DNA of 17,876 nt from Chloroflexota bacterium (GCA_024232355.1 JAAEPW010001209.1:1-17876); one strand, 5' to 3'; shown: positions 7,416 to 15,965, numbered from the stretch's first letter. Made by a program: numbers and translations. Notes: generated from the sequence alone by a model not told the origin.

Positions 7416-8567
7416 TTAATTATTTTCTTTTTGAACTGTGGGGAGGGTAAAGATAAAGCGGCTGCCCTTGCCTTGCGGCCCATCCTCAACCCATATACGT
7501 CCGCCGTGTGCTTCTACTGCCATTCGACAAAAGGCCAACCCAAGCCCCATCCCCCTTCTGGCTTTTATCGGGCGTTGCACTTGGGTGAACTTTTCAAAGA
7601 TGCGTTCTCGATCCTCCAGCGGAATGCCTGGGCCAGTATCTATTACTTCTATCTGTACTTGTTCTGCTTTGGGGTGGGCTTCCATCCATACCTGCCCGCC
7701 CTGGGAGATGTACGTCAGGGCATTATCTATGAGGTTGACCAGCACCCGCTCGATAAAATCGCGGTCGGCCAGCACCAATGGTAGACCCGTAGGCAAGTGC
7801 TCTTGCAACGTCACGCTGCGGATTTCGGCCAATGGCAGCTGTTCCATCATCACTTCTTTGATCAGGGGGTGGATATCCAGCGGTTGGAAATGGAGTAGTT
7901 CTTCTGTCTCCAGGCGGGCGATGTTCAACAGAGTGCTTACCAGACGTTGCATTCGTTGTATCGACCGTTCCATCGCGCCAATTACGGGGATTGCGTGTTC
8001 TGTTGTGACGTCAACAGGCAGTATCTCGACCAGCATTTCCAGGCCATTAGAGATCACTCCCAAGGGGCTGCGGAGATCGTGAACGATCATATCGGCCAGT
8101 TCCTCTCGCAGGCGCATCAGTTCTTCTATCTGTGCTTTTTGAGTATCCAGTGTTTGGGCCCGATCCGTGGCTTGTCGATATGATTGGCTGAGGGTGATTC
8201 GTACAATATGCGCATTGACCAGCCGGTCCCCCACAATACCGATTATTTTTGACACCAGAGCTGGATCCTCGTTCATAGCTCGGTAAAAGTCAGTATCCGA
8301 GATGTGGATCACGAGTGATTCTTCCTCAGCTTTTACCGTGGCCATGCGCAGTCGTCCGGTAACGGCCCCCAGTTCTCCCACCATCTCCCCTGGTGTGACC
8401 TCTGCCACACGATGAGTGGCGTTTTGTTCCTCACGGTAGACGCCAAGCTTTCCCTGTTTGAGATAGTATACGCCATCACTCGCCAGACCTTGTTGGATTA
8501 GCACTTGATCCGGCAAGAACTTTTTTTCTTTTCCGTACAGTTGCAATAGATCGGTGAGTTTTTCCAT
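7416..8567 (-). CDS. Soluble histidine kinase with N-terminal cyclic-nucleotide domain
   Basis: The protein has 383 aa and no membrane segment. Residues about 15-120 form a cNMP-binding (Crp/EPAC-like) domain. The stretch GEMVGELGAVTGRLRMAT (60-77) resembles the phosphate-binding cassette, with R74 at the usual Arg position. A coiled-coil follows (about 125-158), then the dimerisation domain with H163 in MIVHDLRSP. The HATPase comes last, with N box VNLIDNAL (277-284), G1 DTGPGIP (310-316), F box FEKF (324-327) and G2 GMGLGL (339-344). It probably senses a cytoplasmic ligand, possibly a cyclic nucleotide, and phosphorylates a response regulator. The receiver two genes upstream is the obvious candidate partner. 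There is almost no Shine-Dalgarno sequence, and a -10 lies just before the ATG. Confidence 0.9.
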   Translation of the reverse strand: MEKLTDLLQLYGKEKKFLPDQVLIQQGLASDGVYYLKQGKLGVYREEQNATHRVAEVTPGEMVGELGAVTGRLRMATVKAEEESLVIHISDTDFYRAMNEDPALVSKIIGIVGDRLVNAHIVRITLSQSYRQATDRAQTLDTQKAQIEELMRLREELADMIVHDLRSPLGVISNGLEMLVEILPVDVTTEHAIPVIGAMERSIQRMQRLVSTLLNIARLETEELLHFQPLDIHPLIKEVMMEQLPLAEIRSVTLQEHLPTGLPLVLADRDFIERVLVNLIDNALTYISQGGQVWMEAHPKAEQVQIEVIDTGPGIPLEDRERIFEKFTQVQRPIKARRGMGLGLAFCRMAVEAHGGRIWVEDGPQGKGSRFIFTLPTVQKENN

Positions 8568-8573
8568 CTCGAT

Positions 8574-8582
8574 ATTATATTA
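8574..8582 (-). promoter_or_regulatory. -10 element abutting the kinase start
   Basis: On the minus strand, TAATATAAT contains both TAATAT (8582-8577, preceded by TGG) and TATAAT (8579-8574). TATAAT ends 6 nt before the ATG at 8567, so a transcript would begin at or next to the start codon and be leaderless. I see no good -35. Confidence 0.45.
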
Positions 8583-8602
8583 CCAAAAATTAGTGTTAGT
8601 GT

Positions 8603-10318
8603 CTATTGTTCGTCGTCCGTCTCTAATCCTACTAACGCTCCCCATTGTCCGTGAATGCCATCTTCTGTCACTCCATAATAGGCACGCAATTTACTTTCTT
8701 CTCGCTGCACCAGATCGTAGCGTACTAGTCCTGCATGCTCCCGTCGCTTCAATAGACCGATATCCCCGCGCCACTCGACTTGGCTGGCGTCCACTGGGTG
8801 TGCCTCTACTTGTGTGATCGCGTAATGCCACAGCCGCCGCGCCGATTTGCGGGTCACATTTCTGACTACGTTGCCGTTGCGCAGATCGCGCATTGTATGA
8901 TAGAATGTTCCTTTGCGTTCCTTTGTTTCTACGATCTCTACCCCTGTCCGTGGTGGCTCGACCTGACCGATGACCTGTTTTTCCTCTTCCCTCGTTGGCA
9001 CGATGATGGGTCCGACTTGGGCGCGTTTGACCAAGTTCACGATCTCATCTCGTACCGCCAGACCGGTCTCTGACTCGCTACGTACGTAAATTTTGCTATC
9101 GTCAATGGCATAAGGCGGATCGTCTCCCCGAGGAACTACCACTCGGACTACTTTTACACCCTGTGTTTGCTGCACGTCCACCGTCAGGCTCAATGGGGGG
9201 GTGATGCGGCGTTCGGTCTCCTCTTGTAGTTTTTTGACCACTCGCGAAGGTTCGTTCACGCCGACCGGTTGTTCCTTGGGATTTGGGCTGATGCCCACGT
9301 AGAGCGTGCCGCCGTTGGTGTTGGCAAAGGCACATACGTCAGCCAGGATGGCATAGAGCCGCCCGCCTCGTTGGGTATGACCAGCGTGAAAGTCTTGCAC
9401 GATCGTTGACCCTTCTTCTCGCGCTTTTTGGATATAATCAACGGGTGCTTTGGCGGCCCGATAGGGTCGTGTACGGGCGAAATCATTTCCCAGAAAAACG
9501 TCCCGCAGTGCACTGAAACTCACTTCTGGCAAAAGCACTTCTGTTACCCGATCTCCAACACCCAAGTGTTTGGCATTCCGAGGGTCCTTGGTGAGTCGGT
9601 GGGCGTCGGAACCCTGGATGCAGTGCATACGGCGTGGATACTCGGGACGCGAACCGTCGAAAAAGCGCGCTGTCGTGCGCCGCCCTCTTTTTTCTAGGTC
9701 TGTCGCTTCTAGTGCGTGAAGGTGGGGGTCCTGCGTGTAAGCGATGCGCGTCTGCCCGCCAAAACCCAGTCCACGCAGAGCCACACCATGATTTGTGTTG
9801 GCGTGGGCTGCGATGACGAGACCACCGGCTTCGGCAATCACCCGATATGCAGTTAATACGTCAGTTGTCGCTCCCACCTCACCGCTGCCGGCGTCTAGCT
9901 TGTCCATTGGGATGTTGAGATGCCGTAGGATAAACTCCATCTCCCGTACATCTGTCTCTGGAGCAAAGATGCCCATAATGTGAAATCCCAGTGTGGCTGT
10001 GAGTTCGAATCCTGGTAGCACCAACACCTTTTCCCGCAGGCGGCGATATTCTTTGATCTGCTGCTTTTCCTCTTCGCGCAATCGGCCCCGCTCTTCCAGC
10101 ATCTCTAGCTGTTGAATCTCATCCATCATTGTCCGATAACCGGCCACTGTGTTGTGATCGGTAAAAGCGATAATGTCCAGTTCCTTGCTCTCTGCCTGGC
10201 GCACAATGTCCAGGTAAGAGGCATTCTGTTCTTGATAATCAACAGAGGCGGGCGTATGCAAATGCAAATCCACCCGCCTCCACTGAGGCTTTGATTGACT
10301 TTTTCTTCTCTTTGCCAT
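8603..10318 (-). CDS. PHP phosphoesterase fused to an AlbA_2-like domain
   Basis: This 571-aa protein has three parts. Residues about 14-285 are a PHP (polymerase and histidinol phosphatase) metal phosphoesterase domain with DLHLHT (17-22), FTDHNT (52-57), GFELT with E105, AAHAN with H172, and SDAH (237-240), so all metal-binding motifs are intact. Residues about 300-430 resemble the Schlafen-type AlbA_2 domain: a Q/E...DF start, then VCAFANTNGGTLYVGIS (328-344) and later KIYVRS. Residues about 455-571 are basic and unfamiliar. PHP domains hydrolyse phosphoester bonds in nucleotides or nucleic acids, and AlbA_2 proteins bind or cut RNA or DNA. The substrate is unknown. The start is ATG with AGGAGA at 10322-10327. 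It sits between the receiver and the kinase genes. Confidence 0.82.
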   Translation of the reverse strand: MAKRRKSQSKPQWRRVDLHLHTPASVDYQEQNASYLDIVRQAESKELDIIAFTDHNTVAGYRTMMDEIQQLEMLEERGRLREEEKQQIKEYRRLREKVLVLPGFELTATLGFHIMGIFAPETDVREMEFILRHLNIPMDKLDAGSGEVGATTDVLTAYRVIAEAGGLVIAAHANTNHGVALRGLGFGGQTRIAYTQDPHLHALEATDLEKRGRRTTARFFDGSRPEYPRRMHCIQGSDAHRLTKDPRNAKHLGVGDRVTEVLLPEVSFSALRDVFLGNDFARTRPYRAAKAPVDYIQKAREEGSTIVQDFHAGHTQRGGRLYAILADVCAFANTNGGTLYVGISPNPKEQPVGVNEPSRVVKKLQEETERRITPPLSLTVDVQQTQGVKVVRVVVPRGDDPPYAIDDSKIYVRSESETGLAVRDEIVNLVKRAQVGPIIVPTREEEKQVIGQVEPPRTGVEIVETKERKGTFYHTMRDLRNGNVVRNVTRKSARRLWHYAITQVEAHPVDASQVEWRGDIGLLKRREHAGLVRYDLVQREESKLRAYYGVTEDGIHGQWGALVGLETDDEQ

Positions 10319-10341
10319 TATTCTCCTAAAGCATGGTGTGC

Positions 10342-10381
10342 GACCACGGTGAACAAAGTGGTTGCTTTGATTGCCGTGATC
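10342..10381 (-). promoter_or_regulatory. Nested hairpin between receiver and PHP genes
   Basis: On the plus strand, GACCACGG (10342-10349) pairs with CCGTGATC (10374-10381), with one G-U pair in the transcribed RNA. Inside it, CAAAG (10354-10358) pairs with CTTTG (10365-10369). No T-run follows on the minus strand, so it is more likely an RNA-processing or attenuation structure than a full terminator. Confidence 0.5.
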
Positions 10382-10405
10382 ACCTCTATTCTGTGTATAT
10401 CGCGC

Positions 10406-10768
10406 CTATCCCGCAATGATCTTTGCCACCAGTGAAATCAATTCGTCTGGGCGGAAAGGCTTGAGGAGAAAGTCACTCGCCCCAGCTTTCATACACTCGT
10501 GCGACCGGTCCATACCCGAGGCCATCACCACCGGTATCGATTTTGTCGTCTCGCCTGTTTTCAACTCTTTCAGTATTCCGAGTGTGTCTCCCTGATCCGA
10601 GTGTACGTCCATCAACACCAGTACTGGTTGTTCCTGCTGTACCAGCATTACTACGTTGGAGGGATTGGCCTCGACGATTACCTCGTAATTTTCAAACTCG
10701 AGTACGGTCTTGAGCAACCCGCAAAAAATTTCATCATCATCTACTACAGTAATTTTGCCCTTTTCCAT
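10406..10768 (-). CDS. Single-domain response regulator (receiver only)
   Basis: This 120-aa protein is a CheY-like receiver with no output domain. The acidic pocket is D10-D12 (VVDDDE), the phospho-acceptor is D54 (VLMDVHSD), the switch residue is S84 (VVMASG) and the invariant lysine is K103 (LLKPF). The usual Pro after the acceptor loop is missing (HSD). Lacking a DNA-binding domain, it must act by protein contact or as a phospho-relay intermediate. The start is ATG with AAAGG upstream. It follows lon by 40 nt and is probably on the same transcript. The kinase at 7416-8567 is the nearest possible phosphodonor. Confidence 0.9.
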   Translation of the reverse strand: MEKGKITVVDDDEIFCGLLKTVLEFENYEVIVEANPSNVVMLVQQEQPVLVLMDVHSDQGDTLGILKELKTGETTKSIPVVMASGMDRSHECMKAGASDFLLKPFRPDELISLVAKIIAG

Positions 10769-10808
10769 TGTTCAACCTTTCTATTTTGTCTGTGGCATTG
10801 GGTCATTG

Positions 10809-13280
10809 TTATTTGCCGGAAACCAGAGCGGCTTTAAATACGTCATCGACTTGTTCGGCTAGGACAAATTTGAGGCTGTCGCGTACCTCTTGAGGAATAT
10901 CGTCCAGGTCCTTTTCGTTCTGACTCGGTAGGATGACGGCCTTGAGGCCGGCACGATGAGCTGCCAGTACTTTTTCTTTGACGCCGCCAACGGGCAACAC
11001 CTGTCCGCGCAGTGTGATCTCCCCCGTCATCCCCACGTCATCCCGCACCCTGCGCCCAGTTAGCAGTGAAGCCAGCGCAGCCGCTATAGTGACGCCGGCC
11101 GACGGTCCATCTTTGGGTACCGCACCCGCCGGCAGGTGCAGATGGATGTCTGTTGTGTCAAAGGTGTCCTTCGGAATGCTCAAATTTTCGGCCTTGGAGC
11201 GCACGTAACTGAGCGCTGCCTGAGCCGATTCTTTCATCACCTCACCCAACTGGCCAGTGACCGTAAACCCCTTTTGTCCCGGCATCTTGGTGGCCTCGCA
11301 GAATATCAGGTCGCCTCCGGCCATAGTGACGGCCAGACCAGTAGCGACGCCCGGCAATTGGGTGCGCAGCGCCGTCTCTGGGAAATAGCGAGGCTTTTTT
11401 AGAAATTCCAGCACCGTCTCCACCGTCATCTGCACTGGATCTGCATCACCCTCGGCGATGCGAGTTACCACCTTGCGGGCGGCTCGCCCAATCTCCCGTT
11501 CCAGGTTGCGCACCCCTGCCTCTCGGGTATAGTCGCGGATGATCTGGCGCAGCGCGTCGTCCGTAAAGCTCAATTCCTCGGCCCGCAGACCATTTTCCCG
11601 CAATTGGCGAGGGACGAGATAGCCCTGGGCAATGTGCATCTTTTCTGTCTCGGTGTACCCCGAAAGTCTCAGAATTTCCATCCGATCTCGCAGCGGCGGC
11701 GGGATGGGGTCGAGCAGGTTTGCCGTCGTGATGAACATTACCTTGGATAGATCAAAGGGCACATCCAGGTAATGGTCGCGAAACTCGCGATTTTGCTCCG
11801 GGTCTAGCACTTCTAGCAGTGCAGACGCCGGATCCCCCCGAAAGTCTGTCCCCAGCTTGTCTATCTCGTCCAGCATAAAGACCGGATTCTTGGATTCTAC
11901 CCTTCGCAGCGCTTGCATAATACGCCCCGGGAGCGCACCAATGTACGTGCGACGGTGCCCCCGAATCTCTGCCTCGTCGCGAACGCCGCCCAAAGACTGG
12001 CGGATGAATTTGCGTCCCATTGCCCGCGCGATAGACTGTCCCAAGCTGGTTTTGCCCGTACCGGGTGGTCCCACAAAGCAGAGGATTACTCCCTCTCGCT
12101 CGCGCCGGATCAGATCGATGGGTTGATTCTGGGCAAACTCTTCTTTGCGGTCCTCCCGCAACTTGCGCACGGCCAGATATTCCAGAATGCGCTCCTTGAT
12201 CTCGTTCAGGTCATAGTGATCTTCGTCCAGTACCTGTCGAGCGTGCCCAATGTCCAAATCATCCTCGGTCCCGGTGCTCCACGGCAGGCTAGTCAGCCAA
12301 TCCAGGTAGGTGCGAATGACGCCGTACTCGGCCGCGGCGGTTGGGAGCCTGCTCAAACGATCCAGTTCGCGCCGGGCTTCTTTTTCCGCTTCTTCCGGCA
12401 TCCCCGCTTCCTCGATCTTTGTGCGGAATTCCTCTACCTCTATCTGCTGCTCATCTGCTTCGCCCAATTCTCGCTGGATCGCCTTGAGTTGCTCGCGCAG
12501 GAAATACTCTCGTTGGGTCTTTTCCATCTCTGACTGAGCATCGCTCTGGATCTTGCGTCCCAGTTCGAGCACCTCCAATTCTTTGGTCAACAGGCCCAGT
12601 AGCATGCGCAACTTTTCGGTAGCGCTGTCCAACTCGAGCAATTGCTGCGCGCTTTCCAACTCGAGTGTCTTGATCTGGTTGGCGACAGCGTAGGCAAGTT
12701 GGAGGGGGTCCTCCATGTTGATGACCAATGTGCTCATCTCTTCGGGGACTGCGGGCGCTAATTCACTCAGGCGTTGGAACCCTTCCGATATCTTGCGTCG
12801 TAGCGCCTCGATTTCTGGTGACTGGTCCACCGTTTCTGGCACCATAGATACGCGCGCTGTCAGGTATGGCGATTCGCTGACAAACTCGTCCACGCGGATG
12901 CGCATCAACCCTTGCATGATCAGCGTGATTGTTCCATCTGGTGATTTGAACAACCGGTGAACCGCTGCGACCGTTCCAATGCGGTAGACGTCATCGGGTC
13001 CTGGATTCTCCAACTCGGGATCGCGACTGGCCACGAGACCAACTAGCCGCTTTCCAAGTACTGCATCGTCGATCAATCGAATGGATCGTGGCTGGCCGAC
13101 GCGGATCGGCACTGCCGTCATTGGAAAGACGACCATACCCCGCAATGGCAGTATCGAAAGGTGCGGGGGGACGTGGAGGACGTCATCGTCTGGCCGCATA
13201 CTCAAGGAATCAGTGTGTTCTTGTGGAATTATGGGGTGGCTCAATAATTGCCACAACTCGTCCGTTTTTTCATCTGGCAT
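10809..13280 (-). CDS. lon: ATP-dependent protease Lon
   Basis: This 823-aa LonA-type protease degrades misfolded and regulatory proteins in the cytoplasm. The N-terminal substrate-binding domain starts at about residue 41 ([13 protein letters not shown]), a coiled-coil helical region covers about 240-320, and the AAA+ module has Walker A GPPGTGKT (404-411) and Walker B VFMLDEID (467-474). The protease domain carries the Ser-Lys dyad, S727 in PKDGPSAG and K770 in GGVKEK, 43 residues apart as in E. coli Lon. The length is close to the usual 780-830 aa. The ATG follows a strong AGGAGG with a long 12-nt spacer, and an in-frame TAA lies just upstream, so no earlier start is possible. It is the first gene of the minus-strand run. 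Confidence 0.97.
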   Translation of the reverse strand: MPDEKTDELWQLLSHPIIPQEHTDSLSMRPDDDVLHVPPHLSILPLRGMVVFPMTAVPIRVGQPRSIRLIDDAVLGKRLVGLVASRDPELENPGPDDVYRIGTVAAVHRLFKSPDGTITLIMQGLMRIRVDEFVSESPYLTARVSMVPETVDQSPEIEALRRKISEGFQRLSELAPAVPEEMSTLVINMEDPLQLAYAVANQIKTLELESAQQLLELDSATEKLRMLLGLLTKELEVLELGRKIQSDAQSEMEKTQREYFLREQLKAIQRELGEADEQQIEVEEFRTKIEEAGMPEEAEKEARRELDRLSRLPTAAAEYGVIRTYLDWLTSLPWSTGTEDDLDIGHARQVLDEDHYDLNEIKERILEYLAVRKLREDRKEEFAQNQPIDLIRREREGVILCFVGPPGTGKTSLGQSIARAMGRKFIRQSLGGVRDEAEIRGHRRTYIGALPGRIMQALRRVESKNPVFMLDEIDKLGTDFRGDPASALLEVLDPEQNREFRDHYLDVPFDLSKVMFITTANLLDPIPPPLRDRMEILRLSGYTETEKMHIAQGYLVPRQLRENGLRAEELSFTDDALRQIIRDYTREAGVRNLEREIGRAARKVVTRIAEGDADPVQMTVETVLEFLKKPRYFPETALRTQLPGVATGLAVTMAGGDLIFCEATKMPGQKGFTVTGQLGEVMKESAQAALSYVRSKAENLSIPKDTFDTTDIHLHLPAGAVPKDGPSAGVTIAAALASLLTGRRVRDDVGMTGEITLRGQVLPVGGVKEKVLAAHRAGLKAVILPSQNEKDLDDIPQEVRDSLKFVLAEQVDDVFKAALVSGK

Positions 13281-13353
13281 CCGTTTTTAAATCCTCCTCT
13301 AACTTGCTATCGTTCGCTCTTTGAGCGTTATTCTATTTGTCTTTGCTACCCAT

Positions 13354-13368
13354 AATTGTACCACAATT
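13354..13368. promoter_or_regulatory. Dyad operator candidate over the lon -10
   Basis: AATTGT-ACC-ACAATT is a perfect 6-bp inverted repeat with a 3-nt centre. It covers the -10 hexamer of the lon promoter, where a bound repressor would block transcription. It is not the CIRCE (HrcA) sequence. Confidence 0.45.
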
Positions 13369-13383
13369 GCACGTCTGACTCAA
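13355..13383 (-). promoter_or_regulatory. Promoter of lon
   Basis: On the minus strand the -35 is TTGAGT (13383-13378, 4 of 6), the spacer is 17 nt and the -10 is TACAAT (13360-13355, 5 of 6), with an extended TGG just before it. The start would lie about 68 nt upstream of the lon ATG. Confidence 0.65.
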
Positions 13384-13401
13384 ACTGGCGCAAAGGGGTG
13401 A

Positions 13402-13430
13402 TTTTCCATTTCTGCAAGTTGTGGTAACAT
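13402..13430 (+). promoter_or_regulatory. Promoter candidate for rocD
   Basis: TTGTGGTAACAT (13419-13430) gives an extended -10 with TAACAT. A weak -35, TTTTCC (13402-13407), lies 17 nt upstream. It is divergent from the lon promoter and uses the same TTGTGGTA string. Confidence 0.45.
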
Positions 13431-13480
13431 GCTTGGCGGTTTTCTATCCACAATCACAATCTTGAATTGAGGAGTAAAAA

Positions 13481-14686
13481 GTGAACGAACTGAGTGCACA
13501 GGATTATATTGCGTTGGAAGATCAGTACAATGCCCATAACTACAAGCCGCTCGACACGGTTATCGATCGGGCGGAAGGTGCGTGGGTCTGGGATGTAGAG
13601 GGAAAAAAATATCTGGATTGTTTATCAGCCTACTCGGCCGTCAACCAGGGGCACTGCCACCCTCGTATCGTGCAAGCGATGGTCGATCAAGCCCAAAAAC
13701 TGGCGCTGACCTCGCGCGCGTTCCGCAACGATCAGCTTCCGCTGCTGGCACAGGAATTGTGCGAGTTGACCGGCTACGAGATGATGCTACCTATGAACTC
13801 GGGTGCCGAGGCCGTAGAGACGGCGCTCAAGGCCGCCCGCAAGTGGGGGTATACGGTCAAAGGGGTGGCGGATGAACAAGCCGAGATCATCACCTGCTCT
13901 GGTAACTTTCACGGACGTACGGTTACCATCATCACTTTTTCGCCAGATGAGCAGTATCGTGATGGCTTTGGTCCGTTTACCCCGGGTTTCAAGTTGATTC
14001 CCTATGGCGATGCTGATGCGCTGGAACGGGCCATCACCCCCAATACTGTCGCTTTCCTCGTCGAGCCGATTCAGGGCGAGGGTGGCGTCGTCGTGCCGCC
14101 GGAGGGATACCTCCAGCGAGCACGAGAGATTTGCACTCGCAACAACGTTTTGATGATGGCTGACGAAATTCAGACCGGATTGGGACGTACCGGAACGATG
14201 CTGGCTTGCGAGCACGAGAACGTGCAGCCCGACGTGGTCACGATGGGCAAGGCGCTTTCGGGCGGTATGTACCCGGTCTCGGCGGTTCTGGCCTCACGGG
14301 AGGTGCTGGGTGTCTTTGAGCCGGGCGATCACGGCTCGACGTTCGGAGGCAACCCATTGGCATGTGCCGTGGCACGCGAATCACTCAAGGTCATCGTGGA
14401 AGAGGATCTTTGCCAGCGGTCGGCTGAGCTGGGAGAATATTTGATCAAACGTCTGCGAGAGATCAAAAGCCCTCACGTAGCGTTCTGCCGGGGTAAAGGG
14501 CTTTTTGTCGGCATCGTGCTCAAGCCACAGGCTGGTGGTGCTCGTCACTTTTGCGAGGCGCTCAAGGAGCGAGGTGTGTTGGCCAAGGATACGCATGAGA
14601 CGGTCATCCGTTTGGCGCCACCGTTGATCATCACTCAAGAAGAATTGGACTGGGCACTGGAGCGCATTGCCGAGGTCTTGGTATAG
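13481..14686 (+). CDS. rocD: Ornithine aminotransferase
   Basis: This 401-aa PLP enzyme of the class-III aminotransferase family moves the delta-amino group of ornithine to 2-oxoglutarate, giving glutamate semialdehyde (arginine breakdown and proline synthesis). The N-terminal block [18 protein letters not shown] and [19 protein letters not shown] (about residues 45-63) is typical of ornithine rather than acetylornithine or GABA aminotransferases. Further motifs are [11 protein letters not shown] (107-117), [12 protein letters not shown] (227-238) with D228, and the PLP lysine K257 in [12 protein letters not shown]. The start is GTG after GAGGAG at 13469-13474. The gene stands alone and is divergent from lon; no arginase or proline gene is adjacent. 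Confidence 0.92.
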   Translation: MNELSAQDYIALEDQYNAHNYKPLDTVIDRAEGAWVWDVEGKKYLDCLSAYSAVNQGHCHPRIVQAMVDQAQKLALTSRAFRNDQLPLLAQELCELTGYEMMLPMNSGAEAVETALKAARKWGYTVKGVADEQAEIITCSGNFHGRTVTIITFSPDEQYRDGFGPFTPGFKLIPYGDADALERAITPNTVAFLVEPIQGEGGVVVPPEGYLQRAREICTRNNVLMMADEIQTGLGRTGTMLACEHENVQPDVVTMGKALSGGMYPVSAVLASREVLGVFEPGDHGSTFGGNPLACAVARESLKVIVEEDLCQRSAELGEYLIKRLREIKSPHVAFCRGKGLFVGIVLKPQAGGARHFCEALKERGVLAKDTHETVIRLAPPLIITQEELDWALERIAEVLV

Positions 14687-14709
14687 CGCAAGCTCGTTTT
14701 TGGTTAATA

Positions 14710-14753
14710 AATCCCCCTCTCCCCTCTCAAGATTGAGAGATGAGAGGGGGATT
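14710..14753. terminator. Long hairpin between convergent genes, likely bidirectional terminator
   Basis: AATCCCCCTCTC (14710-14721) pairs exactly with 14742-14753, and an inner CTCTCAA/TTGAGAG stem (14724-14730 with 14733-14739) continues it. No clean T-run follows on the plus strand; on the minus strand TTATTAA follows. It separates rocD from the convergent surface-protein gene. Confidence 0.65.
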
Positions 14754-14760
14754 ATGGTGT

Positions 14761-15822
14761 CTATGGTCTGTCGGGGTAAAAGTCTACTACCGTTTGTTCT
14801 CCTGCCACGGAGAGCAACGCAGCACGACCCTTGACAGCTCCCGGTACGAGCGCCACGTTGCTGGTTTGTGCTACCGCATTTGTCAGGGTTTCCAGTGGTA
14901 TGGCCAGCCCAATTACTGTACGTGACTGCCCCAGAGTAAAACGTATCCCCTCGGGGCCATCGGCCCAGCCACCCTGGGCTGGGTCCCACACCAGAAAATA
15001 GGGCGCATACTCGCCACTGGCGGGGTCGTACAAAACACCGACAACGGCCTCGTCTCCAAGATCTGGGTTGATGCGGGCTGAGCCAGCAGGCCGACCGGTG
15101 GCCGTATTGCCATCCAGGTCGAGGGCAAAGAGCCAGTCGGTATATGCTGGGGAATTGGGGATCGGATCGTAGAGTGTGATCCACAGCAATGCTTCTCCCT
15201 CGGCGGCCCAACCGGCCAATTCTGTTGGGATTCCGGCCACGGGTTGTAAATTCAGCCTCAAGTCGGTGCCCACGCTGGCGATGCGAATGTCGGCGCCGAT
15301 GGGCACATCCTCGACCGGCACTCCACCGTCATAGGCGACCACGTCGCCTCGGGGGTCATCGAACGAGGGGGTGGGAATGGGCGTCGACGTGGGCGTGGGG
15401 CTGGGGAGAGGGGTGGGCGTAGGAATAGGTGTAGGTGTGGACGTAGGCGTTGGGGTGCAAGCGTTGACATGTACGGTGACATCGGTCACCTGACGTGGGC
15501 CTCGACGAATCACTGTGATGACATAGTCGCCGGGTTCATCATTGGCGACGAAATTGGCGGAAAAAGGACCGCTTTCATTGATGGTGCCTCCATTGGCTTT
15601 CCACGAGATCTCTACGTCTTCCTCCTCAATACCCTCGACGGTGAATTGGCGTTGCTCGCCCAAGCATAAACTGGCCTCGACGGGGTTGATTGCCAAGGGA
15701 GATTCACCTTGTAACGATCCCCCACACGACCGAAGAAGGGTCGTGAGCGCTACGATCACGACGACGACGATCATTCCAATGGTAAACCAAAACAGAGTCA
15801 CACGCGATTTGTCGTCAAGCAT
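14761..15822 (-). CDS. Membrane-anchored Ig-like surface protein with Thr/Pro linker
   Basis: The protein has 353 aa. It has one N-terminal membrane segment (about residues 10-30), an Ig-like or bacterial-surface beta domain (about 42-121), a low-complexity Thr/Pro/Ser linker (about 122-152), and a C-terminal domain of about 200 residues (FDDPRGD... to VVDFYPDRP). The C-terminal domain resembles DOMON-like or other carbohydrate-associated beta-sandwich domains, but I cannot name a family. It is probably exported and exposed on the cell surface. I chose ATG at 15822 because AGGAGG (15832-15827) lies just upstream; an ATG at 15846 would put this site inside the gene. No partner gene is adjacent. 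Confidence 0.75.
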   Translation of the reverse strand: MLDDKSRVTLFWFTIGMIVVVVIVALTTLLRSCGGSLQGESPLAINPVEASLCLGEQRQFTVEGIEEEDVEISWKANGGTINESGPFSANFVANDEPGDYVITVIRRGPRQVTDVTVHVNACTPTPTSTPTPIPTPTPLPSPTPTSTPIPTPSFDDPRGDVVAYDGGVPVEDVPIGADIRIASVGTDLRLNLQPVAGIPTELAGWAAEGEALLWITLYDPIPNSPAYTDWLFALDLDGNTATGRPAGSARINPDLGDEAVVGVLYDPASGEYAPYFLVWDPAQGGWADGPEGIRFTLGQSRTVIGLAIPLETLTNAVAQTSNVALVPGAVKGRAALLSVAGEQTVVDFYPDRP

Positions 15823-15877
15823 CAAGCCTCCTAGTGACAGGGGCAATATTGTCCACTGTTCACCGTGATTTCAGCCG

Positions 15878-15906
15878 AGTATACCACAGGCCAGGCACAC
15901 GGTCAA
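15878..15906 (-). promoter_or_regulatory. Promoter of the surface-protein gene
   Basis: On the minus strand the -35 is TTGACC (15906-15901, 5 of 6), the spacer is 17 nt and the -10 is TATACT (15883-15878, 5 of 6). The -10 is preceded by TGTGG, forming an extended -10. Confidence 0.7.
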
Positions 15907-15914
15907 AATGAGAT

Positions 15915-15942
15915 TTGCACAGAACGAGGAGAGTAGTATACT
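15915..15942 (+). promoter_or_regulatory. Promoter candidate for the CheC-like gene
   Basis: TTGCAC (15915-15920), a 16-nt spacer and TATACT (15937-15942) form a moderate promoter. The -10 is inside a perfect 12-bp palindrome, GTAGTATACTAC (15933-15944), which may be an operator. The -35 is only 8 nt from that of the divergent promoter. Confidence 0.45.
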
Positions 15943-15965
15943 ACCTGTGCTAGAGTATGGTGTGC

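Noticed and set aside
11913..12533. 206-aa plus-strand frame inside lon
   Set aside because: It is antisense to the Lon AAA+ and coiled-coil region; its composition reflects the lon codons.
14381..15211. 276-aa minus-strand frame
   Set aside because: It runs across the rocD end, the terminator hairpin and the surface-protein gene in another frame, so it is a shadow.
15389..15460. Short tandem repeats in the surface-protein gene, seen as a possible CRISPR or minisatellite
   Set aside because: They encode the Thr/Pro linker in frame. The units are short and degenerate, without spacers.
15823..15846. Upstream ATG of the surface-protein gene
   Set aside because: A perfect AGGAGG lies between the two ATGs and points to the downstream one.
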